Assembly (NCBI RefSeq): GCF_014596525.1 | Contig: NZ_MSJP01000026.1 | Coordinates: 40,687 to 104,686, forward strand | Reading direction: 5' to 3' | Length of the DNA stretch: 64,000 nt | Source of the DNA: Streptomyces sp. CBMA291 | Lineage (GTDB): Bacteria; Actinomycetota; Actinomycetes; Streptomycetales; Streptomycetaceae | In this document: piece after piece, positions 1 to 8,374 of the stretch | Numbering within the stretch: the first letter of the stretch is position 1 | How the letters are laid out: the number at the start of each line of letters is the position of its first letter | Program-made: the position numbers and the translations under genes | Notes under the pieces: generated by a model | What the model was told of the DNA's origin: nothing | Seen by the model: the letters and a program-made list of their open reading frames with translations, nothing else | Databases searched by the model: none

Positions 1-559
1 AGCAGGTTCCCGAGGCGTCTCCCGGGTCGGTCACGGCGTGGCCGGTGAGGCGTTCGGTGAGGAAGTCGTGCGGGAGGCGCACCGCCGTGGCCGCCTCTGC
101 GTGGTGGGGTTCGTGCTCGCGCAGCCACTGCCACTTGGCGGCGGTCACGGCGGCGGCGGGGACCGACCCGGTGCGTCGGGCCCAGGCGGCGGGGCCGCCG
201 AGCCGGGCGGCGAGCGCGGCGCCCTGTGGGGCGGAGCGGGTGTCGTTCCAGAGTAGCGCGGGGCGCAGTGGGCGTCCGTCGGCGCCGAGGACGACGAGTC
301 CGTGCTGCTGTCCGGCGACCGCGAGGCCGGTGACGGAGGCGGCCGGGACGCCCGAGGCGCGGACGGCGGAGCGGACGGCCGTGACCAGGGCGGTCCACCA
401 CTGTTCGGGGTCGCTCTCGCGGGCGCCGGAGGTGCCGGCGACGGTGTGCGGGGCGCGGCCGAGGGCGAGGAGTTCGCCGGTGTCGGCGTCGACGGCGGCG
501 GCCTTGGTGGACTGGGTGGAGCTGTCCACGCCGATCACGACGGAGCGGCTCGCGGGCAT
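1..559 (-). CDS. xylB: Xylulokinase, N-terminal part (runs off left edge)
   Basis: This is the N-terminal 186 codons of an FGGY-type sugar kinase; the rest lies left of the window. The protein opens MPASRSVVIGVDSSTQSTKA, the phosphate-binding loop of the FGGY/actin-like ATPase fold. It continues with AVAGQQHGLVVL and PALLWNDTRS, the substrate-contact motifs typical of xylulokinases. XylB phosphorylates D-xylulose to xylulose 5-phosphate in the cytoplasm. The ATG at 559-557 is chosen because the conserved GVDSSTQ motif follows within 12 residues, and a GAGG-containing purine stretch lies just upstream on the minus strand. It is transcribed divergently from the xylose isomerase gene, so the xylose pathway is complete here. 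Function is confident; only the N-terminal fragment can be judged. Confidence 0.9.
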   Translation of the reverse strand, partial: MPASRSVVIGVDSSTQSTKAAAVDADTGELLALGRAPHTVAGTSGARESDPEQWWTALVTAVRSAVRASGVPAASVTGLAVAGQQHGLVVLGADGRPLRPALLWNDTRSAPQGAALAARLGGPAAWARRTGSVPAAAVTAAKWQWLREHEPHHAEAATAVRLPHDFLTERLTGHAVTDPGDASGTC

Positions 560-605
560 GTCCTCACCTCTTTCTCGTGTCGGGGGGGCGGAGGGATGGA
601 GCCGG

Positions 606-770
606 GGTGGGGCCGGGCTGGGACTGGGGTGGGGCTGGGGCTGGGCTGGGGCTGGGGCTCGCCGTACGGGACTTGACTGCGGCACAGAGCCCAGAAGCCC
701 AGAGCCCGGGGTTCGGAGTTCGGGGTGCGGGGTGCGGAGTTCGGGGCGCTCGGGGTCTGGCGGGGCGGGC
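606..770. repeat. Low-complexity G-rich simple repeats in the xylB leader
   Basis: Two runs of simple repeats occupy the xylB side of the divergent gap. The first is GGGGCT/GGGACT hexamer-like units at about 606-660. The second is degenerate GTTCGGGGTGCGG units at about 714-755. Both would fall in the untranslated leader of xylB if its promoter sits near the AT-rich patch at 793-817. No gene is seen here. Confidence 0.6.
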
Positions 771-792
771 GTCGGTGGCGTATGAGTGGTCC

Positions 793-817
793 GGGATTAG
801 TTATCCCAAAAAACAAA
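793..817. promoter_or_regulatory. AT-rich inverted repeat between xylB and xylA (candidate xylose-repressor operator)
   Basis: GGGAT-TAGTT-ATCCC at 793-807 is an inverted repeat with 5-bp perfect arms, followed at once by an A-tract to 817. It lies 26 bp upstream of the xylA ribosome binding region, in the only AT-rich patch of the xylB/xylA divergent gap. Location and symmetry suggest the binding site of a ROK-type xylose repressor, but no regulator gene is in view. The operator reading is inference. Confidence 0.4.
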
Positions 818-842
818 TCAGTGCGCCAGAGAGGAACCCATC

Positions 843-2108
843 GTGTCCGACCGCTTATCCCCTGCCCCCGACGACCGCCTCGCCCCGACCCCCGACGACC
901 ACCGCACCTCCGCGCCCGTCCCCGTCCCCGTCCCCGTCCCCGGCGACCCCTACTCCCCCGCCCCCGGCGACCGTTTCACCTTCGGTCTGTGGACCGTCGG
1001 CTGGCAGGGGCGTGACCCCTTCGGTGATGCCACCCGGCCCGCGCTCGACCCGGTCGAGACGGTCGAGCGGCTCGCCGCGCTCGGCGCGTACGGCGTGACC
1101 TTCCACGACGACGACCTGTTCCCCTTCGGCGCGTCGGACGGGGAGCGCGCCAGGGCCGTCGGGCGGTTCCGCGCCGCCCTGGACCGCACGGGGCTCGCGG
1201 TGCCGATGGTCACCACCAACCTCTTCACCCATCCCGTCTTCAAGGACGGCGCCTTCACCGCCAACGACCGGGACGTGCGCCGCTTTGCCCTGCGCAAGAC
1301 CCTGCGCAACATCGACCTCGCCGTCGATCTCGGCGCCCGGGTCTATGTGGCCTGGGGTGGCAGGGAGGGTGCCGAGTCCGGTGCGGCGAAGGACGTACGG
1401 GCCGCCCTCGACCGGCTGCGGGAGGCCTTCGACCTGCTCGGACAGTACGTCACCGAGCAGGGCTACGAGCTGCGCTTCGCGATCGAGCCCAAGCCGAACG
1501 AGCCGCGCGGCGACCTGCTGCTGCCGACCGTCGGGCACGCCCTCGCCTTCATCGAGCGGCTGGAGCGCCCCGGGCTCTTCGGGGTGAACCCCGAGACGGG
1601 CCACGAGCAGATGGCCGGGCTCAACTTCCCGCACGGCGTGGCGCAGGCGCTGTGGGCGGGCAAGCTCTTCCACATCGACCTGAACGGCCAGTCGGGCGCC
1701 AAGTACGACCAGGACCTCCGCTTCGGGGCGGGTGATCTGCGGCAGGCGTTCTGGCTGGTGGACCTGTTGGAGACGGCCGGGTACGCGGGTCCGCGCCACT
1801 TCGACTTCAAGCCGGTGCGGACCGATGGGGCCGACGGCGTCTGGGAGTCCGCGCGGAACTGCATGCGTACGTATCTGATCCTCAGGGAGCGGGCGGCTGC
1901 CTTCCGTGCCGACCCGGAGGTGCGCCGGGCGCTGGCCGGCTCCCGGCTGCCGGAGCTGGCCGTGCCGACCGCCGCCGACGGTCTCGCCGGGCTGCTCGCC
2001 GACCCTTCGGCGTACGAGGACTTCGATCCGGACGCGGCGGCGGAGCGGTCCATGGCGTTCGAGCGTCTCGATCAGCTGGCCCTTGAGCATCTGCTCGGCG
2101 TGCGCTGA
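843..2108 (+). CDS. xylA: Xylose isomerase with unusual proline-rich N-terminal extension
   Basis: Converts D-xylose to D-xylulose; a cytoplasmic metal-dependent TIM barrel. From about residue 37 the protein is a textbook actinobacterial enzyme: [20 protein letters not shown], the catalytic-His segment [10 protein letters not shown] (His near residue 87), the metal-ligand motif [11 protein letters not shown] and the C-terminal [11 protein letters not shown]. Streptomyces enzymes are normally about 388 residues; this one is 421. The extra roughly 33 residues are a low-complexity tail of PDD and VPVPVPVP units. The GTG at 843 is chosen because AGAGGA precedes it at good spacing and no in-frame start codon occurs between it and the conserved core, so the tail seems really translated. 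It is divergent from xylB. Confidence 0.95.
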   Translation: MSDRLSPAPDDRLAPTPDDHRTSAPVPVPVPVPGDPYSPAPGDRFTFGLWTVGWQGRDPFGDATRPALDPVETVERLAALGAYGVTFHDDDLFPFGASDGERARAVGRFRAALDRTGLAVPMVTTNLFTHPVFKDGAFTANDRDVRRFALRKTLRNIDLAVDLGARVYVAWGGREGAESGAAKDVRAALDRLREAFDLLGQYVTEQGYELRFAIEPKPNEPRGDLLLPTVGHALAFIERLERPGLFGVNPETGHEQMAGLNFPHGVAQALWAGKLFHIDLNGQSGAKYDQDLRFGAGDLRQAFWLVDLLETAGYAGPRHFDFKPVRTDGADGVWESARNCMRTYLILRERAAAFRADPEVRRALAGSRLPELAVPTAADGLAGLLADPSAYEDFDPDAAAERSMAFERLDQLALEHLLGVR

Positions 2109-2275
2109 ACCGTTCCTTCGAGGCGCCGGGACCGGCCGGAAGGGGACCGCACCGGCCCGGCGTCCCCGGTGCGGCCCGGGGGCCTGGCACACTGGCGCAC
2201 CGCGCGAGGAACGCGCCGGCCGCGCCGCCCGGGGTGCGGCCGACCGCCGGCCCGAACCGTCCCCGAGGAACCGTG

Positions 2276-2992
2276 ATGCGTGTCGCCCTCTTCGTCACCT
2301 GCGTCAACGACGCCGTCTTCCCCGCGACGGGGGTGGCCACCGTCCGGCTCCTCGAACGCCTCGGCGTCGAGGTCGACTTCCCCGCCGCGCAGACCTGCTG
2401 CGGACAGCCGCAGTTCAACACCGGCTACCGGGCGGAGACCGCGCCCCTGGTACGGCGCACGGTCGGTGCCTTCGAGGGGTACGCGTACGTGGTGACCCCG
2501 TCCGGCTCCTGCGCGGCGATGGTCCGCCACCACTACCCCTCGTTCGGCCCGGAGGCGGCGGCCCTCACCCCGCGCGTCCTGGAGCTGACGGAGTTCCTGG
2601 TGGACGTGCTGGGCGTGACGGACGTCGGCGCGTACTTCCCGCACCGGGTGACGTACCACCCGTCCTGTCACGGGCTCCGGCTCCTCGGGCTCGGCGACCG
2701 GCCCCGGCGGCTGCTGGCGGCCGTGAAGGGTCTGGAGCTGGTGGAGCTGCCGGGGGCGGAGGAGTGCTGCGGCTTCGGCGGCACGTTCGCGGTGAAGAAC
2801 CCCGACGTGTCGGCGGCGATGGGCGCCGACAAGATCACCCACGCGCTCTCCACCGGCGCCGAGGTGCTCTGCGGCGCGGACAACTCCTGTCTGCTGCACC
2901 TGGGCGGCATGCTGGACCGGCAGAAGACGCCGCTGCGCGCCCTGCATCTGGCGGACATCCTGGCGAGCACGGAAGAGGAGCCCTGGCGATGA
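2276..2992 (+). CDS. lutA: LutA-type lactate utilization subunit (CCG-domain protein)
   Basis: Cytoplasmic subunit of the LutABC L-lactate oxidation complex. The 238-residue protein carries the paired cysteine-rich CCG signature of the heterodisulfide-reductase-B-like family. One copy is QTCCGQPQFNTGY near residues 40-51 and the second is EECCGFGGTFAVKNP near 163-177, with a supporting HPSCHG between. These cysteines bind an Fe-S cofactor. The ATG at 2276 is preferred over an upstream GTG because it has CGAGGAA six bases upstream and the family begins exactly with MRVALFVTC. The stop overlaps the start of lutB (ATGA), so the two are translationally coupled. No GntR-type lactate regulator is adjacent. 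Confidence 0.93.
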   Translation: MRVALFVTCVNDAVFPATGVATVRLLERLGVEVDFPAAQTCCGQPQFNTGYRAETAPLVRRTVGAFEGYAYVVTPSGSCAAMVRHHYPSFGPEAAALTPRVLELTEFLVDVLGVTDVGAYFPHRVTYHPSCHGLRLLGLGDRPRRLLAAVKGLELVELPGAEECCGFGGTFAVKNPDVSAAMGADKITHALSTGAEVLCGADNSCLLHLGGMLDRQKTPLRALHLADILASTEEEPWR

Positions 2993-4455
2993 CCGAGAAG
3001 AAGAAGCCCGGAGCGCGGCGGGGCCCGGCGGGCGGTCCGGCCTTCGTCGGCATGCCCGCCTTCCCGGAGGCCGCGCGGACGGCGGTCGGCAACCCGACGC
3101 TGCGCGCGAACCTGCGCCACGCGACCCACACGATCCGCGACAAACGGGCGCGGGCGGTCGCCGAACTCGACGACTGGGCGGAGCTGCGCGAGGCCGGGAA
3201 GGCCGTCAAGGACCGGACGCTCCGTCATCTCGACGAGTACCTGATCCGCTTGGAGGAGGCGGTGACGGCGGCGGGCGGCACCGTGCACTGGGCCGGGGAC
3301 GCCGCCGAGGCCAACCGGATCGTCACCGACCTGGTACGGGCCACCGGAGAGACCGAGGTCGTCAAGGTCAAGTCGATGGCCACCCAGGAGATCGGGCTCA
3401 ACGAGCATCTGGAGGCCGAGGGGATCACCGCGTACGAGACGGATCTGGCGGAGCTGATCGTGCAGCTCGGCGACGACCGTCCGTCGCACATCCTGGTCCC
3501 CGCGATCCACCGCAACCGGGCCGAGATCCGTGACATCTTCCGCACGAGGATGGCGAGTTGGGGCCGTCCGGCGCCCGAGGGCCTCGGGGACAGTCCGGCG
3601 GAACTCGCGGAGGCGGCCCGGCTGCATCTGCGGGAGAAGTTCCTGCGGGCCAGGGTGGGGATCTCCGGCGCCAACTTCATGGTGGCCGAGACCGGCACGC
3701 TCGTCGTCGTCGAGTCCGAGGGCAACGGGCGCATGTGCCTGACCCTGCCGGAGACGCTGATCTCCGTCGTCGGCATCGAGAAGGTGGTCCCGACCTGGCG
3801 TGACCTGGAGGTCTTCCTCCAGACCCTGCCCCGATCGTCGACGGCCGAACGGATGAACCCGTACACGAGCACCTGGACCGGCACGACCGACGCCGACGGG
3901 CCCTCCCGCTTCCATCTGGTGCTGCTCGACAACGGGCGCACCGACGCCCTCGCCGACGAGGTGGGACGGCAGGCGCTGCGCTGCATCCGCTGCTCGGCCT
4001 GTCTCAACGTCTGCCCGGTGTACGAACGGGCGGGCGGCCACGCCTACGGCTCGGTCTACCCCGGGCCCATCGGCGCGATCCTCACCCCGCAACTCCGGGG
4101 CACCGCGAGCGAGATCGACGCCTCCCTGCCGTACGCCTCCTCGCTGTGCGGCGCCTGTTACGAGGTCTGTCCGGTCGCCATCGACATCCCCGAGGTCCTG
4201 GTGCACCTGCGGACCCGGGTCGCCGAGACGGGCGGGAAGGGGCACCGGCTCGAACGGGCCGCGATCCGCGCCTCCTCCTGGATGCTCGACCATCCGACCG
4301 CCCTCGCCACGGGCGAACGGCTCGCCTCCGCGACCCGCTCCCTGCACCCCAAGCGGCTGCCCGGTCCGGGGGCCCGCCAGTGGTCCGCGTACCGGAATCT
4401 GCCCGAGCTGCCCGCCGAACCGTTCCGCGACTGGTGGAAGAAGAACCGCACATGA
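2989..4455 (+). CDS. lutB: LutB-type iron-sulfur lactate utilization protein
   Basis: The 488-residue Fe-S subunit of the LutABC complex that oxidises L-lactate to pyruvate. The N-terminal two thirds is the LUD domain; VAETGTLVVVESEGNGR near residues 226-242 is its characteristic strand-turn. Two ferredoxin-like [4Fe-4S] motifs follow: CIRCSACLNVCPVY near 331-344 and CGACYEVCPVAIDIP near 387-401. It ends in a helical tail common to the family. ATG overlaps the lutA stop and its own TGA overlaps the lutC ATG, so lutABC is one tightly coupled operon. Length fits the family (about 470-490). Confidence 0.95.
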   Translation: MTEKKKPGARRGPAGGPAFVGMPAFPEAARTAVGNPTLRANLRHATHTIRDKRARAVAELDDWAELREAGKAVKDRTLRHLDEYLIRLEEAVTAAGGTVHWAGDAAEANRIVTDLVRATGETEVVKVKSMATQEIGLNEHLEAEGITAYETDLAELIVQLGDDRPSHILVPAIHRNRAEIRDIFRTRMASWGRPAPEGLGDSPAELAEAARLHLREKFLRARVGISGANFMVAETGTLVVVESEGNGRMCLTLPETLISVVGIEKVVPTWRDLEVFLQTLPRSSTAERMNPYTSTWTGTTDADGPSRFHLVLLDNGRTDALADEVGRQALRCIRCSACLNVCPVYERAGGHAYGSVYPGPIGAILTPQLRGTASEIDASLPYASSLCGACYEVCPVAIDIPEVLVHLRTRVAETGGKGHRLERAAIRASSWMLDHPTALATGERLASATRSLHPKRLPGPGARQWSAYRNLPELPAEPFRDWWKKNRT

Positions 4456-5102
4456 CCGCATCCCCCGGCGACTCCCGCGCCCGCGTCCTCGCCCGGATCA
4501 GGGCCGCCGTCGCCGACGCGCCCGAAGCCCCGGACGTCCCCCGCGCCTACCGGGTCCGCCACGGCACCGAGGACGCCGGGGCACTGCTCGACCTCCTCCA
4601 CGAGAACCTGGCCGACTACCGCGCCCACGTCCACCGCACCACACCCGACGAGCTGCCCGCGCTCATCGCCCTGCTCCTCGCCGAGCGCGGCGCCCGCGCG
4701 GTCGTCGTGCCCCCGGGACTGCCCCCGCGATGGCTCGCCGCCACCGACGCCGAACGGCTCGCCGACGACCCCCGGCTCACCCCGTACGCCCTGGACGGCG
4801 CCGACGCCGTGGTCACGGGCTGCGCCCTGGCCATCGCCGAGACCGGCACGATCATCCTCGACGGCGGCCCCGGGCAGGGCCGCCGCGCGCTCACCCTCGT
4901 CCCCGATCTGCACCTCTGCGTGGTCCGGGCGCCCGAGCAGGTGGTCGCCTCCGTCCCCGAGGCGCTCCCCCGGCTCGCCCCGGAGCGCCCCCTCACCTGG
5001 ATCTCGGGCCCGTCCGCGACCAGCGACATCGAACTGGACCGGGTGGAGGGCGTCCACGGCCCCCGGACCCTGGACGTCATCCTGGTGACGGACGGGGAGT
5101 GA
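4452..5102 (+). CDS. lutC: LutC-type LUD-domain lactate utilization protein
   Basis: The third LutABC subunit, 216 residues, made of a single LUD domain. The diagnostic stretch is CALAIAETGTIILDGGPGQG, followed by RALTLVPDLHLCVV and the C-terminal ISGPSATSDIELDRVEGVHG, which closely matches LutC/YkgG proteins. The start ATG overlaps the lutB stop by four bases. It is the last gene of the operon and runs convergently into the GH95-like gene with only 12 bases between stops. Function as a lactate-oxidation subunit is known for the family in Bacillus; its exact role is not shown by the sequence. Confidence 0.93.
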   Translation: MTASPGDSRARVLARIRAAVADAPEAPDVPRAYRVRHGTEDAGALLDLLHENLADYRAHVHRTTPDELPALIALLLAERGARAVVVPPGLPPRWLAATDAERLADDPRLTPYALDGADAVVTGCALAIAETGTIILDGGPGQGRRALTLVPDLHLCVVRAPEQVVASVPEALPRLAPERPLTWISGPSATSDIELDRVEGVHGPRTLDVILVTDGE

Positions 5103-5114
5103 GACCCGGCGGGT

Positions 5115-6350
5115 TCAGGAGCGGACCGTGTGGTCCTCCCCGGCGCGCAGCACCAGCCGTGTGCGGCCCCCGGGGGTCCTCAGCTCGACCTCCGCGTCCC
5201 TGCCGGGCCGGATCACCGCGTGGTACGCGCCCGGCGCCCAGGCCAGATCGACCCGTGCGCCGAACCGGGTCCGCACCCCGGTGATCCGGCCGTACGGGCA
5301 GGGCGGTGCGGGCAGCAGGACAAGCCGGTCGGGTGCCGAGAGGACGAGGGAGCCGACGGGCGGGGCGGCCGGGACGGGGTCCCGCTCGCCGCTCCACAGC
5401 CCGCAGGGCCCGGCGGTACGGCCACCGCCGGAGAGCCGCTGGTGGCGGCTCGCGGCGAAGAGGCGTTCCTGGAGGGCGGGGCTCCCGGGATGGCGGAGCA
5501 GCGCCGTGCCGGAAAGGGCGCGCTCGGCCGGATCGGCGCCGAGGTCGAGGGCGAGACGGCGGTACGCGGCGCCGTACGGGGCGGTGTGACGGTCGAGCAG
5601 CCGGGCGTACAGAGCGCCGGGACCGCCGGACGCACCGGGATCACCGGGCGCGCCGGGACCGCCGGGGCCGCGCGGGTCCGCCGCCGTGCGGGCCCGGGAC
5701 GGACCGGTGAGCAGGGCGCGCAGGGCCCGTACCTCCTTCTCCGTGTCGACGGCGTCCCCGTGACGGCGGACCCGGGTGAGGAGCAGCAGCGCGCCCGCGC
5801 CCTCGATACGGACGCCGGTGGCGGTGAGGGTGGTGCGGCCCGTGTCGGCGAGGAGGAGCGTGACACCGGTCGAGACGGGAGGGCCGCCGTCCGGGTGGGT
5901 GGCCCGCAGGGTGAGGACGGTCTCCCGGCGGGCGGTGGCGATGCCCCGGGCCGAGCCGAGTCCGGCGGGCGCGCCGGGCAGCCGGTGGTCGAGGCCGACC
6001 TCCACGGCGGGGCCCGGCGCGGTGACGTACTGCACGAGCACGTCGTCGGTGCGGGAGACGAAGACCCGGCCGCGCCGCTCCCCGCACTCCCCGGTGACGA
6101 CTCCGGTGGCGAAGTCCAGGGACCTGCGGACGGGCCGGGCGGGGCCGCCGGACGGGGCCTGGACGCGGGTGCGCAGTCCGGGGAAGGGCCGGTCCTGCGG
6201 GTGTTCCCCCTGATGGAGGGAGTGGTGGGTGAGGATCACCCGGTCGTCCTCGGGATCGCCGAAGACGAGGGCGCGGTGCCGGCCGTTGCCCACCGGATAG
6301 GCGTCCTGCCAGCGGGCGGCGGGGGCGGGTTCCCAGGTGCCGTGGATCAC
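5115..6350 (-). CDS. GH95-like protein lacking the catalytic core (internally deleted)
   Basis: The 411-residue protein has both ends of a glycoside hydrolase family 95 (alpha-L-fucosidase type) enzyme. At the N-terminus it has WQDAYPVGNGRHRALVFGDP. Near residue 290 it has LQERLFAASRHQRL...GPCGLWSGERDP, matching the family's 'YLLIASSRPG..LQGLWN' segment. It then passes almost directly into the C-terminal beta domain, DRLVLLPAPPCPYGRITGVR. Family members are about 750-800 residues; the missing central block is the (alpha/alpha)6 barrel with the Asn/Glu/Asp active-site residues. A Gly-Pro-Ala collagen-like stretch (about residues 237-257) lies in the linker. GTG at 6350 is chosen for GGAGGAGC just upstream. 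The frame is open throughout, so a degenerate but expressed protein, or a binding module, is possible. Confidence 0.6.
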   Translation of the reverse strand: MIHGTWEPAPAARWQDAYPVGNGRHRALVFGDPEDDRVILTHHSLHQGEHPQDRPFPGLRTRVQAPSGGPARPVRRSLDFATGVVTGECGERRGRVFVSRTDDVLVQYVTAPGPAVEVGLDHRLPGAPAGLGSARGIATARRETVLTLRATHPDGGPPVSTGVTLLLADTGRTTLTATGVRIEGAGALLLLTRVRRHGDAVDTEKEVRALRALLTGPSRARTAADPRGPGGPGAPGDPGASGGPGALYARLLDRHTAPYGAAYRRLALDLGADPAERALSGTALLRHPGSPALQERLFAASRHQRLSGGGRTAGPCGLWSGERDPVPAAPPVGSLVLSAPDRLVLLPAPPCPYGRITGVRTRFGARVDLAWAPGAYHAVIRPGRDAEVELRTPGGRTRLVLRAGEDHTVRS

Positions 6351-6495
6351 GGGTGCTCCTCCGGCGGGCTCACGGGGGCGGGGACGACGAGGACCATGGG
6401 ACGGGTTCCTCCTTCTGCGCCTCGGTACGAGCGGACACGTCTCTGTCGCCGCCGAAGGCACGAAGGTTGCCGCCGCCCGGGAGAACGGCCGAAAT

Positions 6496-6513
6496 CCCCT
6501 CGGTGAAGAGGGG
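6496..6513 (-). terminator. Candidate terminator after the MFS gene
   Basis: CCCCTC (6496-6501) pairs with GAGGGG (6508-6513) across a GGTGAA loop, and the minus-strand sequence then reads ATTTC. It lies 68 bases beyond the stop of the MFS gene and before the GH95-like gene. The stem is short, so the call is tentative. Confidence 0.35.
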
Positions 6514-6581
6514 TGTACGGGGGAGCGCGGGCCACCGTGATGGCTGACACCGCGCTCCCGGTAGGGCCCGTACGCCGGGGC

Positions 6582-7835
6582 TCAGACCGACGTCGTCCGG
6601 ATGGCGCCCAGGGCGACCGGCAGCGCGAGCAGGACGAGGGCGGCGGCGGACCAGAACGGGCCCAGGGCTCCGGCCGGGGTCCCGAGAGTGGCCGCCGCGA
6701 GCAGCGGACCTGCCGTGGCGCCCACGTTCAGGGCGGCGGTGGCGTAGGCCCCGGCCAGGGTGGGGGCGCCTTCCGCCGCGTACAGCGCACGGGCGATCAG
6801 GGTGGCGCCGAGCGCGAACGACAGCGTCCCCTGAGCCAGGACGAGAACCGGCAGGACGTGCGGCCGCTCCGCGCCCAGGGCCAGCGCACACCAACCGGCG
6901 AGGAGCGGCGGACCGCCGAAGGCCAGGACCCGCCCGGGGTACGCGTCGGCGAACCGCCCGGCGAGGGTGACACCCGCGAAGGAACCGGCGCCGAACAGGA
7001 CCAGGACGACCGGAACCCACGGCTCGGCGAGTCCGGCGGGGCCGGTGACCACGGGGGCGAGAAAGGTGAAGGCGCCGAAGGTCGCCGCGTTCACGAGCGC
7101 GCCGGACAGCAGGACGAGCAGCAGCCGGGGGCTCCTGAGCAGCGCGAACTCGTCCCGGAGCGCGGGCCGGACGTCCGCGCGCCCGGCCCCGGTGTCCATG
7201 GCAGCGCCCCCGCTCCGGATGTCCGTGGCCGCTACCCCGGCCCCGGCTCCCCCGGGCGCGCCCCCGGCTGCGGCGGGAGCGCCCCGTGTGGTCCCGGCGG
7301 GCACGCCCCGTAGGACGCCGAGCGTCGCGGGAAGGCAGAGCAGGGCGACGGCCCAGAAGGCGGCGCGCCAGCCGAGGGAGGCGCCGAGGAGCGCGCCGCC
7401 GGGGACGCCGACGACCGTGGCCACGGTCGTCCCGGAGAGGAGGACGGCGAGTGCGCGGCCCTTGCGCTCCGGCGGTACGAGGGAGGCGGCCGTGGTCAGG
7501 GCGACGGCGAGGAAACCCGCGTGGGCGACGGCGGCGACGAACCGGGTGACGAGCAGGACGCCGAAGCCGCCGGTGAGGGCGCCCGTGACATGGGCGGCGA
7601 GGAAGACCAGGACGAAGCAGAGGAGTGCGCTCCGCCCCGGGCGGTTCCGGGCGAGCACGGCGGACGGCAGTGCTCCCACCACCATGCCGACGGCGAAGGC
7701 CGAGGTGAGCGAGCCTGCCGCGCCGACACTCACCCCCAGATCGCGGGCGAGGTCGGGCAGCAGCCCGGCGAGCATGAACTCCGAGGTGCCCATGGCGAAG
7801 ACCGCCAGGGCGAGCAGATACAGGGGAAGGGGCAT
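6582..7835 (-). CDS. MFS exporter of the Cmx/CmlR chloramphenicol-efflux type
   Basis: A 417-residue, 12-helix major facilitator. The opening MPLPLYLLALAVFAMGTSEF and following MLAGLLPDLARDLGVSVGAAG are the hallmark of the actinobacterial Cmx/CmrA/CmlR drug:H+ antiporters; VLARNRPGRSALL resembles the motif A loop. The family exports chloramphenicol and sometimes other small molecules, or simply arabinose-like efflux substrates; specificity cannot be read here. The ATG at 7835 matches the family start, with GGAG nine bases upstream; an alternative GTG lies ten codons earlier. A long Ala/Gly-rich cytoplasmic loop (about residues 190-230) is longer than usual. It stands alone, downstream of a repeat-rich gap. 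Confidence 0.85.
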   Translation of the reverse strand: MPLPLYLLALAVFAMGTSEFMLAGLLPDLARDLGVSVGAAGSLTSAFAVGMVVGALPSAVLARNRPGRSALLCFVLVFLAAHVTGALTGGFGVLLVTRFVAAVAHAGFLAVALTTAASLVPPERKGRALAVLLSGTTVATVVGVPGGALLGASLGWRAAFWAVALLCLPATLGVLRGVPAGTTRGAPAAAGGAPGGAGAGVAATDIRSGGAAMDTGAGRADVRPALRDEFALLRSPRLLLVLLSGALVNAATFGAFTFLAPVVTGPAGLAEPWVPVVLVLFGAGSFAGVTLAGRFADAYPGRVLAFGGPPLLAGWCALALGAERPHVLPVLVLAQGTLSFALGATLIARALYAAEGAPTLAGAYATAALNVGATAGPLLAAATLGTPAGALGPFWSAAALVLLALPVALGAIRTTSV

Positions 7836-8100
7836 CGAGAACGGCTCCGGGGTGGGGCGGGACACGGGAACGAGGTCTCGTCACCACCGTCCGCGCCCCC
7901 ACTGCCCGCACCGGGGCACACCGCTCGGCCCGTCCGACCTCGGCGGGGCACCGGGGCGGCGGGGCGGGTTACCGGGTCAGGGGTGCAGGGGGCCGACGGC
8001 GTGACCGGCGGCCCCCACCCTGGATGCTTCGGGGCTCGACATGCCGGGCATGCTACGCCGCCACCGCGCGGGCGTCGCCCTGTTTTCCGCACGGGCCAAA

Positions 8101-8350
8101 CGCCGTACGCACCGCACGAACCCTTCGCCGTACGCACCCACGGGCGAAGCCCCCGTACACACCGCACGGGCACAGTCCCGTACCCGCCGCACGAGCCGAG
8201 CCCCGTACCCGCCGCGCGGACGAGCAACCCCACAACACGCGGGCACACCGCCGCACCGCCGCACGCACGGAGCGACCCCGCACCGCACGCACGGAGCAAG
8301 CCCACGCCGCACAAGCCGGCCCCCGCGCACCGCACAGGCGCGGCCCCCTA
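8101..8350. repeat. Degenerate tandem array, about 25-bp period
   Basis: CGTAC recurs at 8104, 8128, 8154, 8179 and 8204 (steps of 24-26 bp), each followed by a CCGCACG-type segment. The pattern decays toward 8340 into CGCACGCACGGAGC repeats. The array fills most of the 539-bp gap between the start of the MFS gene (7835) and the stop of the sigma-associated membrane protein (8375). No believable gene was found in the rest of this gap. Confidence 0.7.
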
Positions 8351-8374
8351 CGCGAAGTGCCGGCAGTCCCGGGC

